Assembly: GCF_004138295.1 (NCBI RefSeq)
Contig: NZ_SCFM01000024.1
Coordinates: 1 to 64,000, forward strand
Reading direction: 5' to 3'
Source of the DNA: Ectobacillus funiculus
GTDB lineage: Bacteria > Bacillota > Bacilli > Bacillales > Bacillaceae_G
Length of the DNA stretch: 64,000 nt
Below, piece by piece: positions 1 to 8,157 of the stretch. The first letter of the stretch is position 1. Every line of letters begins with the position of its first letter. The notes under the pieces were generated by a model, which was given only the letters and a program-made list of their open reading frames with translations, was not told where the DNA came from and made no database searches. A program made the position numbers and the translations under genes.

Positions 1-96
1 ATGGGCAATTTTGCATTGTTTTTATTTGGGTTACAACCATTGCTACTTCTGCTTGTCTTAAGATTGAAAAAGAGGAAGCATGAAGTAAAGGTATAA
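1..96 (+). CDS. short hydrophobic reading frame at the window edge, possibly a gene tail
   Basis: An open frame of 31 codons runs from the first base to a TAA at 94-96. It has a hydrophobic middle (FLFGLQPLLLLLVL) followed by a Lys/Arg-rich tail, as in a membrane protein ending in the cytoplasm. It starts with ATG at the window edge, so I cannot tell whether it is a small protein or the end of a larger gene to the left. No family recognised. Confidence 0.3.
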   Translation: MGNFALFLFGLQPLLLLLVLRLKKRKHEVKV

Positions 97-379
97 CACT
101 GTACGGTTTCTTTTGGTTTCACTGTTGGTTTTTTTGCTTCCATCCCTTACTGAGTGTTGGAGCAACAACGAAATTGAAAAGAGTTCATAGATTTCTAAAT
201 ACATCGACTTCCACTTTCGTTAATTATGTAAACAAAACAGCCCTTCAGATCATTTTTTACTCAGAGAAACATTTTTTATATAGGTTCATCATTGTAGATG
301 TATGCAAAAACGTTGCTGTAGACCCACTCCACTTCCATTTGATAGTATTTTTAAATGAAAGCAAAACGGAGGATAAACA
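97..379. other. no gene recognised
   Basis: Only short open frames occur here. The longest starts at a TTG (174), has no good ribosome binding site and runs into the start of the next gene, so I do not call it. The 3' end supplies the ribosome binding site (GGAGGAT) of the CDF gene at 380. I see no clear riboswitch. Confidence 0.5.
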
Positions 380-1249
380 ATGGAACAACAAAAATATGCA
401 GATTTAAAACTGGGAGAACGTGGAGCGGTCATAAGTATTATTGCTTATATCTGTTTATCTGTTTTAAAATTATTTATTGGCTATACATTTCATTCAGAGG
501 CTTTAAAGGCAGATGGCTTAAATAATACGACAGATATAATTGCTTCATTAGCTGTTTTAATTGGCCTGAAGTTATCTCAAAAGCCAGCTGATGAGGATCA
601 TCCTTATGGTCATCGAAAAGCCGAAACTGTTGCTTCCATGGTTGCTTCATTTATCATGATCGCTGTTGGTATTCAAGTGTTATATGAAGCGATTACTTCA
701 GTTTTTAGTGAAAGAAATGCGTCTCCAGATTTAATTTCAGCTTGGACAGGTCTTTTTTCTGCTACAATCATGTATTTCATTTATCGTTATAATCGTAATT
801 TAGCCAGGAAAATAAATAGCCAGTCAGTCATGGCTGCTGCTAAAGATAATCTTTCGGATGCTTGGGTAAGTATTGGAACAGCCATTGGAATTATTGGCTC
901 CCAATTTGATCTTCCTTGGCTTGATCCATTAACTGCTGTCATAGTAGGGGGATTAATATGTAAAACGGGATGGGACATTTTTAGAGAAGCTTCCCTTCAT
1001 TTAACAGATGGATTTGATCAAAAGGAGATAGAACGGTACACAGAAACCGTAAAAAACGTCTTTGGTGTGAAGGGCGTCAAGAATATACGCGCTAGAAATT
1101 ACGGTAATCATACCGTCGTAGATGTTGTTATCCTTGTAAATTCTAATTTGGATATACGGAATGCTCATGATATTTCTACACAGGTGGAAAATGTCTTATC
1201 TCAAAAACATGATGTGTATGATGCTCATGTTCATGTAGAACCACATTAA
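380..1249 (+). CDS. mneP: CDF-family cation efflux protein, MneP-like manganese exporter
   Basis: Proton-driven divalent cation exporter of the cytoplasmic membrane (289 aa, usual length for the family). Visible CDF signs: the first metal-site helix with ALKADGLNNTTD (near residues 45-56), the DEDHPYGH loop after helix 2, a second site helix with AAKDNLSDAW, then a cytoplasmic ferredoxin-like domain from about residue 205 that ends in HVHVEPH. The DGLNN/DEDHPYGH combination is that of the Bacillus MneP (YdfM) group, which exports Mn(II) under MntR control; substrate is inferred from this. No His-rich loop, unlike the czcD product at 4937. The ATG follows GGAGGAT by 7 bases. It is transcribed alone and followed by a hairpin. 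Confidence 0.85.
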   Translation: MEQQKYADLKLGERGAVISIIAYICLSVLKLFIGYTFHSEALKADGLNNTTDIIASLAVLIGLKLSQKPADEDHPYGHRKAETVASMVASFIMIAVGIQVLYEAITSVFSERNASPDLISAWTGLFSATIMYFIYRYNRNLARKINSQSVMAAAKDNLSDAWVSIGTAIGIIGSQFDLPWLDPLTAVIVGGLICKTGWDIFREASLHLTDGFDQKEIERYTETVKNVFGVKGVKNIRARNYGNHTVVDVVILVNSNLDIRNAHDISTQVENVLSQKHDVYDAHVHVEPH

Positions 1250-1300
1250 GGATTGATATAGTTTTATCCTCTTATACATACATGAATACTGGCAAGATAA

Positions 1301-1345
1301 ATTATATGAACACCCAAGCCCTCCGAATCACTGGAGGGCTTTTGG
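1301..1345 (+). repeat. dispersed terminator-like repeat, copy A
   Basis: Leader ATTATATGAACA followed by a GC-rich stem, GCCCTCC against GGAGGGC, and a short T run. It matches the leader-plus-hairpin layout of copies at 19984, 37903, 48765, 61624, 62221 and 63178. Here it probably ends the mneP transcript. Confidence 0.6.
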
Positions 1346-1451
1346 TAGTCTCCTAAATACATTAACTCCCGAGATATGAAAAAAATCCGGAGATAAGCCT
1401 ACACTTACGCCAATGCCAAGTGTTTGAGAGATAAAAATTCGGCATGATAGA

Positions 1452-1480
1452 GAAAGACACTTGCAGTTGTAGTGTCTTTC
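1452..1480. terminator. perfect 10-bp hairpin
   Basis: GAAAGACACT and AGTGTCTTTC enclose a 9-base loop. No clean T run follows on either strand, so it may be a terminator for the small minus-strand frames to the right or simply a structured spacer. Confidence 0.4.
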
Positions 1481-1539
1481 CTCATTAAGGACAAGAAGTT
1501 TGGTATCTTTCTTTGTAAGGGCATAAATTATTTGCTTGG

Positions 1540-1641
1540 CTAAAATATTAGCTGGATAAGCCCTTTAATAACTATAAAAGATATCACACTCATCAGTGCC
1601 AGTACGATTATACCAACTATGATAATAACTACTTTTTGCAT
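1540..1641 (-). CDS. possible small membrane peptide (33 aa)
   Basis: ATG at 1641-1639 opens a 33-codon frame that is almost entirely one hydrophobic helix (VVIIIVGIIVLALMSVISF) with Lys near each end. The upstream AAGGATGG lies about 12 bases from the start, a weak site. No family recognised; a single-helix regulator or toxin-like peptide is possible. It is one of two hydrophobic micro-ORFs on this strand before cadC. Confidence 0.3.
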   Translation of the reverse strand: MQKVVIIIVGIIVLALMSVISFIVIKGLIQLIF

Positions 1642-1740
1642 TGTCTTATTTATCCATCCTTTAAATAACATTTTAAGTAAAAATTCATAGGACTTAAATG
1701 AATCACATATTCAAAATACTAATGTCCTTTCATACATAAG

Positions 1741-1830
1741 TCAACTGCATAGGGAGGTCTGTATAGCAGCTGTTAGGAGTAATGATAAACAAATAGTACT
1801 GATAATCAGAGGTGTGTGGTAGTGCTTCAT
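1741..1830 (-). CDS. possible small secreted or membrane peptide (29 aa)
   Basis: ATG at 1830-1828 is preceded by AAGGGAG with six bases between, a good ribosome binding site. The product has a short basic start (MKHYH) and one hydrophobic segment ending near a Cys. No homologue recognised. It lies divergent to cadC, so it could share its regulatory region. Confidence 0.35.
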   Translation of the reverse strand: MKHYHTPLIISTICLSLLLTAAIQTSLCS

Positions 1831-1914
1831 AAGCTTCTCCCTTTTTGGTTGCGATTTCAGCAATATTGTAACAGAAATTTCAGACAAAATTTAGAACATA
1901 ATGTGAAGATTCAT

Positions 1915-1990
1915 TGACACATATGAATACACGTGCATATAATGAGAACAAATACATGAATACTTGAATGGTTGTTCATATGTTCAAGGA
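1915..1990 (+). promoter_or_regulatory. candidate CadC operator and promoter
   Basis: Overlapping inverted repeats precede cadC: ATATG-n10-CATAT at about 1921-1940, and ATGAA...TTCAT further on, with a final TTCATATGTTCA. ArsR/SmtB repressors bind such AT-rich dyads over their own promoter. A TATAAT-like element (GCATATAATG) lies inside the first dyad. Confidence 0.5.
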
Positions 1991-2006
1991 TTGTGAGGGG
2001 AAAACT

Positions 2007-2387
2007 ATGGCAGAGGAAAAGTTAGAGATTTGTAGCGAGACATGTAGTCAACCCGTTATCCATCATGATGTTGTTGAGAAGGTGCAACAAACGCTTCGCC
2101 AAGATGAATCGCTAACAGATGTTGCAGAGCTGTTTAAGGTACTGGGAGACCGTACAAGAACGCGTATCCTTCAAGTGCTATTTGAAGCTGAGATGTGTGT
2201 ATGTGACCTGGCCTACGTACTAGGTATGACACAGTCATCTATCTCCCATCAGCTGCGGGTCTTAAAGCAAGCAAAGCTCGTCAAAAATCGTAAAGAAGGC
2301 AAAGTGGTCTATTATTCCTTGGCTGATCACCATGTCAAACATATATTTGATCAAGCATTTCAGCATGTGAATGAAGATCGGAATTAA
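2007..2387 (+). CDS. cadC: ArsR/SmtB-family metal sensor CadC
   Basis: DNA-binding repressor released by Cd(II)/Pb(II)/Zn(II). The winged-helix core spans about residues 30-115 and contains the alpha-3 motif ELCVCDL-type 'EMCVCDL' used for thiolate metal binding plus a QSSISHQLRVLKQA recognition helix. Two more cysteines near the N-terminus (CSETC) fit the CadC alpha-3N site. I place the start at 2007 (MAEEKLE) because GAGGGG lies just upstream; an in-frame start at 1968 would add 13 residues without a site. The gene is followed after 18 bases by the ATPase it should control. Length 126 aa, typical for CadC (about 120). Confidence 0.85.
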   Translation: MAEEKLEICSETCSQPVIHHDVVEKVQQTLRQDESLTDVAELFKVLGDRTRTRILQVLFEAEMCVCDLAYVLGMTQSSISHQLRVLKQAKLVKNRKEGKVVYYSLADHHVKHIFDQAFQHVNEDRN

Positions 2388-2405
2388 ATAAAGGGAGAGA
2401 GTGGT

Positions 2406-4769
2406 ATGGGGGAACCGGCAGTAAAGCGGGAGTTTGTCTTAGATGGGCTAGATTGCGCGAACTGTGCCCTAAAGATTGAGACTGGTGTCAAGGGGTTGGA
2501 GGGCGTATCTTCTTGTTCCGTGAACTTTGTGACAAAGACCTTAACGGTAGAAACGCAACAAGGCAGGGACGAGGAAGTGGCACAAGAAGCCAAACAGCTT
2601 GTGAAAAAGTTAGAGCCACATGTTCAGGTGAAAGAAAAGACTACAGGAAAGGCACCTTCTCGCAAGCAAGTGTTGGTACTGCAAGGGTTAGATTGCGCAA
2701 ATTGTGCAGCAAAAATAGAAAAACAAACAGGGGAATTATCTGGGGTTACAACCAGTACGTTAGATTTTGTATCGAAGAAGCTTATGATTGAAGTGGAAGA
2801 TGACAAACAGCTACCAAGCATTGTTGAACAAGCAACACAAATTGTAAACCGGTTAGAGCCAGATGTAGAGGTAATAAAAGAAGATAGCCTTGCAAAAGGT
2901 ACGCTACATGAGGATCACAGGAAAGCAGAAATGCGCAGCAAAATATTACGAATTTCTATCGGTGGTATATTAACAGGTATTGCGGCTTTTGCTCCATTAG
3001 CATTTCCGTTCGACTTTTCTTTATTTGTAGTAGCGTACATTCTCATTGGAGGCGAAATTGTTACTCGAGCCATTAAGAATATTGCACGAGGTCAAGTATT
3101 TGATGAGAATTTCCTCATGGCTATTGCGACACTCGGAGCATTCGCTATCGGTGAATACTCAGAAGGTGTGGCTGTTATGCTATTCTATCAAATTGGAGAA
3201 CTGTTCCAAAGTTTAGCAGTCAACAGATCTCGAAAATCCATCACTGCACTGATGGATATACGTCCAGATTATGCAAATTTACGAGTTGGAAACGAAACAA
3301 AGCAGGTTTCCCCAGAGGATGTTCGGATAGGTGACATGATTCTCGTCAAACCAGGAGAAAAGGTACCTTTAGATGGAAAGGTGCTGGAAGGTGTCTCTAT
3401 GATGGATACATCTGCTTTAACTGGTGAGTCTGTGCCGCGTGAAGTAGAAACAGGTAGTGAGGTACTAAGTGGTTTTATTAATAAGAACGGAGTTTTAACT
3501 GTAGAGGTCACAAAGGAGTTTGGAGAATCTACTGTCTCAAAAATTTTGGACCTCGTACAAAATGCAAGCAGTCGCAAAGCGCCGACAGAGAACTTCATCA
3601 CAAAGTTCGCACGGTACTATACACCATTTGTCGTCATTACTGCTGCAGCATTAGCATTTCTTCCGCCATTATTCCTAAGCGGAGCGACATTTTCGGATTG
3701 GATTTATCGTGCATTGGTATTCTTGGTTATTTCTTGTCCTTGTGCTTTAGTCGTATCCATTCCGCTCGGATTTTTCGGAGGAATTGGCGGTGCGTCTAAA
3801 CGTGGTATTTTGGTAAAAGGTAGTAACTACCTAGAGGCATTGAACAATGTGAAGTATGTTGTATTTGATAAGACAGGAACACTGACAAAAGGAGTATTTG
3901 ATGTCACTGCAGTACGTCCAGCGATAGGTATGACAGAAGAGGCATTGTTGCAGTATGCAGCATTTGCAGAAGTGCACTCTAACCATCCGATTGCTGTCTC
4001 TATCCGTAAGGCATACGGTCAAGACATTGACGAAACAGCTATTCAAAGTTACGAGGAAATCTCCGGGCACGGTACGATGGTAAGTGTAAACGGAGTAGAG
4101 GTTTTAGCAGGAAATGCTAAATTAATGAATAAATATGACATCCAGTTTACTGCACCAACGGAAGTTGGAACTATGGTTCATGTGGCTGTAAATGGGAACT
4201 ATGCAGGTTATATCGTGATTTCAGATAAAGTGAAGGAAGATGCAGCACAAGCCATCTCAGCTTTGAAAGGGCTTGGTGTGAAAAAGACGGTAATGTTGAC
4301 CGGAGATGCACAGCCTGTCGGAGAAGCAGTGGGAAAACAACTTGGTTTAGATGAAATATACGCAGAGCTATTACCACACCAAAAAGTAGAAGAGGTAGAG
4401 AAACTCGATGGTAAGAAACTCAAGAAAGAAAAGCTTGTATTCGTCGGAGATGGTATTAATGATACACCTGTATTAGCACGTGCTGATATTGGTATAGCAA
4501 TGGGTGGTCTTGGATCAGATGCGGCTATTGAAGCGGCTGATATTGTCATCATGACAGATGAACCATCTAAAATTGCAACGGCAATCGGTATTGCGAAACG
4601 TACACGGCGTATTGTGTATCAAAACATCATATTTGCACTGGGAGTCAAAAGTATTTTCTTATTGCTCGGTGCATTCGGCATTGCAACCATGTGGGAGGCG
4701 GTATTTTCTGATGTGGGAGTGACGTTACTCGCTGTTCTGAATGCCATGCGTGTACTGAAGGTAGATTGA
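2406..4769 (+). CDS. cadA: Cd/Zn/Pb-exporting P1B-type ATPase CadA
   Basis: ATP-driven exporter of Cd(II), Zn(II) and Pb(II) in the cytoplasmic membrane (787 aa). Two N-terminal HMA domains each carry GLDCANC (Cys pairs at about 17/20 and 97/100). The membrane metal site is SCPCAL (about residues 442-447), the phosphorylated Asp lies in DKTGTLT (about 488), and the nucleotide hinge GDGINDTP is near the end. Two HMA domains give a longer protein than the one-HMA cadmium ATPases (about 710-730 aa). It is preceded by GGAGAG and sits in a two-gene operon with cadC, ending at a hairpin. The second copy at 42906 has a quite different N-terminus. Confidence 0.92.
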   Translation: MGEPAVKREFVLDGLDCANCALKIETGVKGLEGVSSCSVNFVTKTLTVETQQGRDEEVAQEAKQLVKKLEPHVQVKEKTTGKAPSRKQVLVLQGLDCANCAAKIEKQTGELSGVTTSTLDFVSKKLMIEVEDDKQLPSIVEQATQIVNRLEPDVEVIKEDSLAKGTLHEDHRKAEMRSKILRISIGGILTGIAAFAPLAFPFDFSLFVVAYILIGGEIVTRAIKNIARGQVFDENFLMAIATLGAFAIGEYSEGVAVMLFYQIGELFQSLAVNRSRKSITALMDIRPDYANLRVGNETKQVSPEDVRIGDMILVKPGEKVPLDGKVLEGVSMMDTSALTGESVPREVETGSEVLSGFINKNGVLTVEVTKEFGESTVSKILDLVQNASSRKAPTENFITKFARYYTPFVVITAAALAFLPPLFLSGATFSDWIYRALVFLVISCPCALVVSIPLGFFGGIGGASKRGILVKGSNYLEALNNVKYVVFDKTGTLTKGVFDVTAVRPAIGMTEEALLQYAAFAEVHSNHPIAVSIRKAYGQDIDETAIQSYEEISGHGTMVSVNGVEVLAGNAKLMNKYDIQFTAPTEVGTMVHVAVNGNYAGYIVISDKVKEDAAQAISALKGLGVKKTVMLTGDAQPVGEAVGKQLGLDEIYAELLPHQKVEEVEKLDGKKLKKEKLVFVGDGINDTPVLARADIGIAMGGLGSDAAIEAADIVIMTDEPSKIATAIGIAKRTRRIVYQNIIFALGVKSIFLLLGAFGIATMWEAVFSDVGVTLLAVLNAMRVLKVD

Positions 4770-4782
4770 ACGTAACAATACG

Positions 4783-4827
4783 AAGGCCAACCATCTTAGT
4801 GAAGTCATACAGTATGGTTGGCTTTTT
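4783..4827 (+). terminator. intrinsic terminator after cadA
   Basis: GCCAACCAT pairs with ATGGTTGGC across a 19-base loop and is followed by TTTTTCTTT. Confidence 0.75.
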
Positions 4828-4936
4828 CTTTACCAAGGAATGATGAGGAAATGGATATGCTGCCTTCCATTGTATAAAACATAAATAATCTTCAGTGGGA
4901 AAATACTAGGAAGATATTATGTAAAGGAGAGAGGAC

Positions 4937-5857
4937 ATGGGACATTCTCATAACCACGGTCACGACCATGGCCATACACACACCCATAATGCCAATAAGA
5001 AAGCATTGCTTTTGGCATTTTTACTTACCACAGGTTTTATGTTGGCAGAAGCGGTAGGGGGATACCTGACAAACAGCTTGGCACTTCTTTCAGATGCTGG
5101 TCATATGTTAAGTGACGCTGTATCTCTTGGTTTGAGTTTACTTGCGTTTAAAATAGGAGAGAAACGCCCCACTTCAGAGAAAACATATGGATATAAAAGA
5201 ATTGAGATACTAGCAGCTTTGTTTAATGGCATTGCTTTAGTCATTATCTCTATTTACATATTAATTGAAGCCATTCGACGATTCCAAGAACCTGTGGAGG
5301 TAGCTGGAGTTGGTATGCTGAGCATCGCAATTGTAGGACTATTGATAAACATTGGAGCGGCTTTTATCTTAATGCGGGGAGATACGAGTGAAAACCTCAA
5401 TCTACGCAGTGCCTTTCTGCACGTATTAGGAGATTTGTTAGGTTCAGTCGGAGCGATTGTTGCGGCATTGCTTATTTTATTCTTTGGATGGGAGGTTGCG
5501 GACCCTATCGCTAGTATTCTCGTATCTATTCTCGTAATCGTAAGTGGTTGGAGAGTGATAAAGGACACATTACATATCTTGATGGAGGGAAAACCGCGCA
5601 ATGTCAATCTAGAAGCGATTCGAAATTCTCTAGCAACCATTCCATCGGTACGGAATGTTCACGATTTACATGTATGGGCGGTCACATCTGATTTTCCGAC
5701 TCTTACATGTCATATTACAGTAGAACCAGGAACAAATACGCAACGTGTCCTTGGAGAAGCAACAAAGCGGATTCGAGAACAGTTTCATATTGAACATGTG
5801 ACGATTCAAATAGAAGATACAGAACATTGCCATAATGAAGATCATTGCCATACGTAA
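4937..5857 (+). CDS. czcD: CDF-family zinc/cadmium exporter CzcD
   Basis: Cation-proton antiporter (306 aa) of the CzcD/ZitB type. It has a His-rich N-terminus (HSHNHGHDHGHTHTH), the site helices SLALLSDAGHMLSD (about 45-60) and HVLGDLLGS (about 162-170), six membrane segments, a cytoplasmic C-terminal domain, and a second His/Cys cluster at the very end (HCHNEDHCH). These residues fit Zn(II) with Cd(II) or Co(II) as alternatives. AAAGGAGAGAGG precedes the ATG. It stands alone between the cadA and mntH transcripts, so Zn/Cd pumping and extrusion are encoded side by side. Confidence 0.9.
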   Translation: MGHSHNHGHDHGHTHTHNANKKALLLAFLLTTGFMLAEAVGGYLTNSLALLSDAGHMLSDAVSLGLSLLAFKIGEKRPTSEKTYGYKRIEILAALFNGIALVIISIYILIEAIRRFQEPVEVAGVGMLSIAIVGLLINIGAAFILMRGDTSENLNLRSAFLHVLGDLLGSVGAIVAALLILFFGWEVADPIASILVSILVIVSGWRVIKDTLHILMEGKPRNVNLEAIRNSLATIPSVRNVHDLHVWAVTSDFPTLTCHITVEPGTNTQRVLGEATKRIREQFHIEHVTIQIEDTEHCHNEDHCHT

Positions 5858-5953
5858 GGGAGTCAGTTTTACAAAGGGGAAATACGCGACCACAAACCGT
5901 TTACGATAGAGGTAAAATAGTCAAACTCATCTTGCTTGTTCAATTATGAAGAG

Positions 5954-5991
5954 AAAAACGATTCCTTAGCATGTGTAGGGAATCGTTTTTT
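5954..5991. terminator. bidirectional terminator between czcD and mntH
   Basis: AAAACGATTCC pairs with GGGAATCGTTTT and has A runs on the left and T runs on the right, serving both convergent genes. Confidence 0.75.
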
Positions 5992-6022
5992 ATAACACTT
6001 ATAGTAATTTGCTTCAATTTTA

Positions 6023-7318
6023 TCAACCGAAGAATGTTTGAAACAGAAGAAACACATTTAAGGCTATAATTAACGTTGCCACACACCAGGCAAGAATAGT
6101 TGTAATGCGACGATTAACCAAACTGCCCATCAAACGACGATTACTAGTAAACATAATTAAAGGAATTAAGGCGAATGCAATCCCAAATGACAGTACTACT
6201 TGACTCATGACTAGTGCATGTGTCGGATTTACACCAAGAGCGATTATGGTCAGTGGAGGTAGCATCGTAATGCATCGTCTGAGATACAAAGGAATTCGTC
6301 TTTTAATAAATCCTTGCATAATAATATCACCAGACATTGTCCCTACCGATGAACTAGATAAACCAGAAGCAAGGAGACTAACCCCAAAGAGAATGGATGA
6401 AACCGGACCAACTAAGTGACCTAGCTGCTGAAAAGCAACATCCAAATCTTGAACCTGTAAGCCGTTTTTAAAGAAAAGTGCTGCCGCTACAATCAGCATA
6501 CTAGCATTAATGGCTCCCGCAATAAACATCGCAATTAAAATATCAATAAATTCAAAACGAAAAATCTTTCTCCGGTCTTCCTCCGTTGTTCCAACTACTC
6601 TTCGTTGCGTTAGGGCAGAATGAAGGTAAATAGCATGTGGCATCACCGTTGCACCGAGAATCCCAGCTGCCAATAAAACACTGTCTACACCCTTAAATTG
6701 AGGTACAAGAAACCCGTTTAATATCGGAGCGAGCTCTGGTTTGGCAAAAAAGAGTTGAGTGATAAATGCTAGTACAACAATAAAAAGGAGACCCGTAATC
6801 CCTGCTTCAAGAGAACGGAATCCTCGACGCTGAAGTTCAAGGATAGCAAAAGACCCTACTGCAGCAATCAATGCTGCCGGAAGTAAAGGAATACCGAAGA
6901 TTAAGTATAAGCCTAAGGATGCACCAATAAATTCTGCAAGATCTGTAGCCATGACGACCAACTCGGCTTGGATCCATAGACCAATCGAAACAGGTTTAGG
7001 AAACTGCTGACGGGCGACTTCAGGAAGATTTTTACCGGTTGCAATTCCTAACTTTGCTGACATGGATTGAATTAAAATAGCCATTAAATTGGAAACAAGC
7101 ACTACCCATAAAAGTAGGTATCCATATTTTGATCCTCCAGCGATATTGGTTGCAAAGTTTCCTGGATCAATATAAGCAATGGCTGCCACAAACGCCGGTC
7201 CTAGAAAAGGGAGTAGTCTTTTTATTCCTTGAGTTTTTCCTCCTAGAACCGCTTGTGCAGATTGAATTGTTGTGTTATTAATAGAAGATTGTTCTTTTGT
7301 AGCTGTATTCTCATTCAT
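6023..7318 (-). CDS. mntH: NRAMP-family manganese uptake transporter MntH
   Basis: Proton-coupled Mn(II) importer (431 aa). The NRAMP signatures are present: DPGNFATN in helix 1 (about residues 51-58) and the helix-6 MPHAIYLHSAL segment. About eleven membrane helices. The ATG at 7318 follows GGAGGATTTAT. In Bacillus the gene is repressed by MntR under high Mn; a candidate dyad is described upstream. It is the import counterpart of the exporter at 380, with other metal exporters between them. Confidence 0.92.
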   Translation of the reverse strand: MNENTATKEQSSINNTTIQSAQAVLGGKTQGIKRLLPFLGPAFVAAIAYIDPGNFATNIAGGSKYGYLLLWVVLVSNLMAILIQSMSAKLGIATGKNLPEVARQQFPKPVSIGLWIQAELVVMATDLAEFIGASLGLYLIFGIPLLPAALIAAVGSFAILELQRRGFRSLEAGITGLLFIVVLAFITQLFFAKPELAPILNGFLVPQFKGVDSVLLAAGILGATVMPHAIYLHSALTQRRVVGTTEEDRRKIFRFEFIDILIAMFIAGAINASMLIVAAALFFKNGLQVQDLDVAFQQLGHLVGPVSSILFGVSLLASGLSSSSVGTMSGDIIMQGFIKRRIPLYLRRCITMLPPLTIIALGVNPTHALVMSQVVLSFGIAFALIPLIMFTSNRRLMGSLVNRRITTILAWCVATLIIALNVFLLFQTFFG

Positions 7319-7383
7319 GAATAAATCCTCCTAGATATCAGACACCCTATGTTTTCCTACACGCATATGTTTTGTTCTAGACC

Positions 7384-7415
7384 AACTTTTAGAGAAAAAA
7401 TTCCCCCTAAAAGTT
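7384..7415. promoter_or_regulatory. inverted repeat in the mntH promoter region
   Basis: AACTTTTAG (7384-7392) and CTAAAAGTT (7407-7415) form a perfect 9-bp dyad 66-97 bases upstream of mntH. It could be a metalloregulator site (MntR-like), but I cannot match it firmly to a known consensus. Confidence 0.35.
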
Positions 7416-7579
7416 TCTTGTATACAAATAATATTCCCTAAACCATCTTTTATGCAATACCTAATTTATTCTAATAGTTGAAATAGTGTGATATTGAAGA
7501 GGAATCGCTACTACATGTAAAATTCAGTTTCAAATTTTGAGGATTATAAGTGTAATCCAGTTACAACATCATATTGTAA

Positions 7580-7740
7580 GCAAACTAGGTGCTCTTGTGA
7601 AAACAAGGGGGAACAGGGAATCGGGTGCAAGTCACGAACGGTTCCACCACTGTAATTGAGGAGTTTTCTATCATTTATGTCACTCAACCACACCGTTGAG
7701 GAAGACGATAAAGCGCGATGATTCCAACCTATGGTTGTTG
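7580..7740 (+). promoter_or_regulatory. cobalamin (B12) riboswitch
   Basis: The hallmark core is present in order: GGGAATCGGGTGCAAGTC, a short stem, then CCACCACTGTAA, then a GAGGAAGACGATAAAGC-type arm and a closing CCAACCT that can pair with the opening AGGTG (about 7588). This is the B12-box arrangement. It lies about 120 bases upstream of the His/Cys repeat protein at 7858. B12 riboswitches normally switch genes off when adenosylcobalamin is plentiful, mostly B12 synthesis, B12 uptake and cobalt transport genes. Confidence 0.85.
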
Positions 7741-7857
7741 TAAACACCAAAACAGCCTTCGCGGAAAGGAGAGGTGTGTAAGGGCAGTAAAAAGAATATT
7801 CTTAGTTGTCAGTGAGAGACTATCTGTTGTAAGAAAAATAAAAAGGAGGAATTGATT

Positions 7858-8157
7858 ATGCCTCACTTCACTGACCATCACCATACAGGAGAAACTGTGT
7901 CGGAACCTGGTACTTATATTTGTGCAACAGGAGAAAAAAAGGAGCTTAAACAAGGAGAGACTTTTCCAGATTGTCCATCCACTGGACACGCTACAACTTG
8001 GACCCATGCAAGCCATTCTCATAGAACTGGGGAAACTGTTATGGAATCAGGTCATTATGTAGATGCAGATGGTGAACATGTGGTTCTTCAGAAGGGAGAG
8101 AAATTCCCAAGCTGTCCTTCCACAGGAGAATCAGTCATTTGGACACATGAACATTGA
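7858..8157 (+). CDS. tandem-repeat His/Cys protein behind a B12 riboswitch
   Basis: A 99-aa cytoplasmic protein made of two copies of a module of about 45 residues: [12 protein letters not shown]... and [12 protein letters not shown]..., each continuing with a GE.FP.CPSTG stretch and ending in WTH. The layout resembles small YjzC-like bacillar modules, but I would not assign a function. Each module has one Cys and several His, so metal binding is plausible. ATG at 7858 follows AAGGAGG. The stop codon TGA at 8155-8157 coincides with the first bases of a transposon end, so the native gene may have been longer. With the riboswitch upstream and the ZIP transporter beyond the insertion, a role in cobalt handling is my inference. 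Confidence 0.6.
   Translation: MPHFTDHHHTGETVSEPGTYICATGEKKELKQGETFPDCPSTGHATTWTHASHSHRTGETVMESGHYVDADGEHVVLQKGEKFPSCPSTGESVIWTHEH

Noticed and set aside
174-407. 77-codon frame before and into the MneP-like gene
   Set aside because: Starts at TTG without a ribosome binding site and overlaps a well-supported start; sequence has no family character.
2624-2821. minus-strand frame inside cadA
   Set aside because: Antisense of the HMA region; Cys-rich look is a shadow of the plus-strand codons.
7384-7415. firm assignment of an MntR box before mntH
   Set aside because: The dyad is real, but I could not match it to the MntR consensus with confidence, so it is listed only as a candidate.
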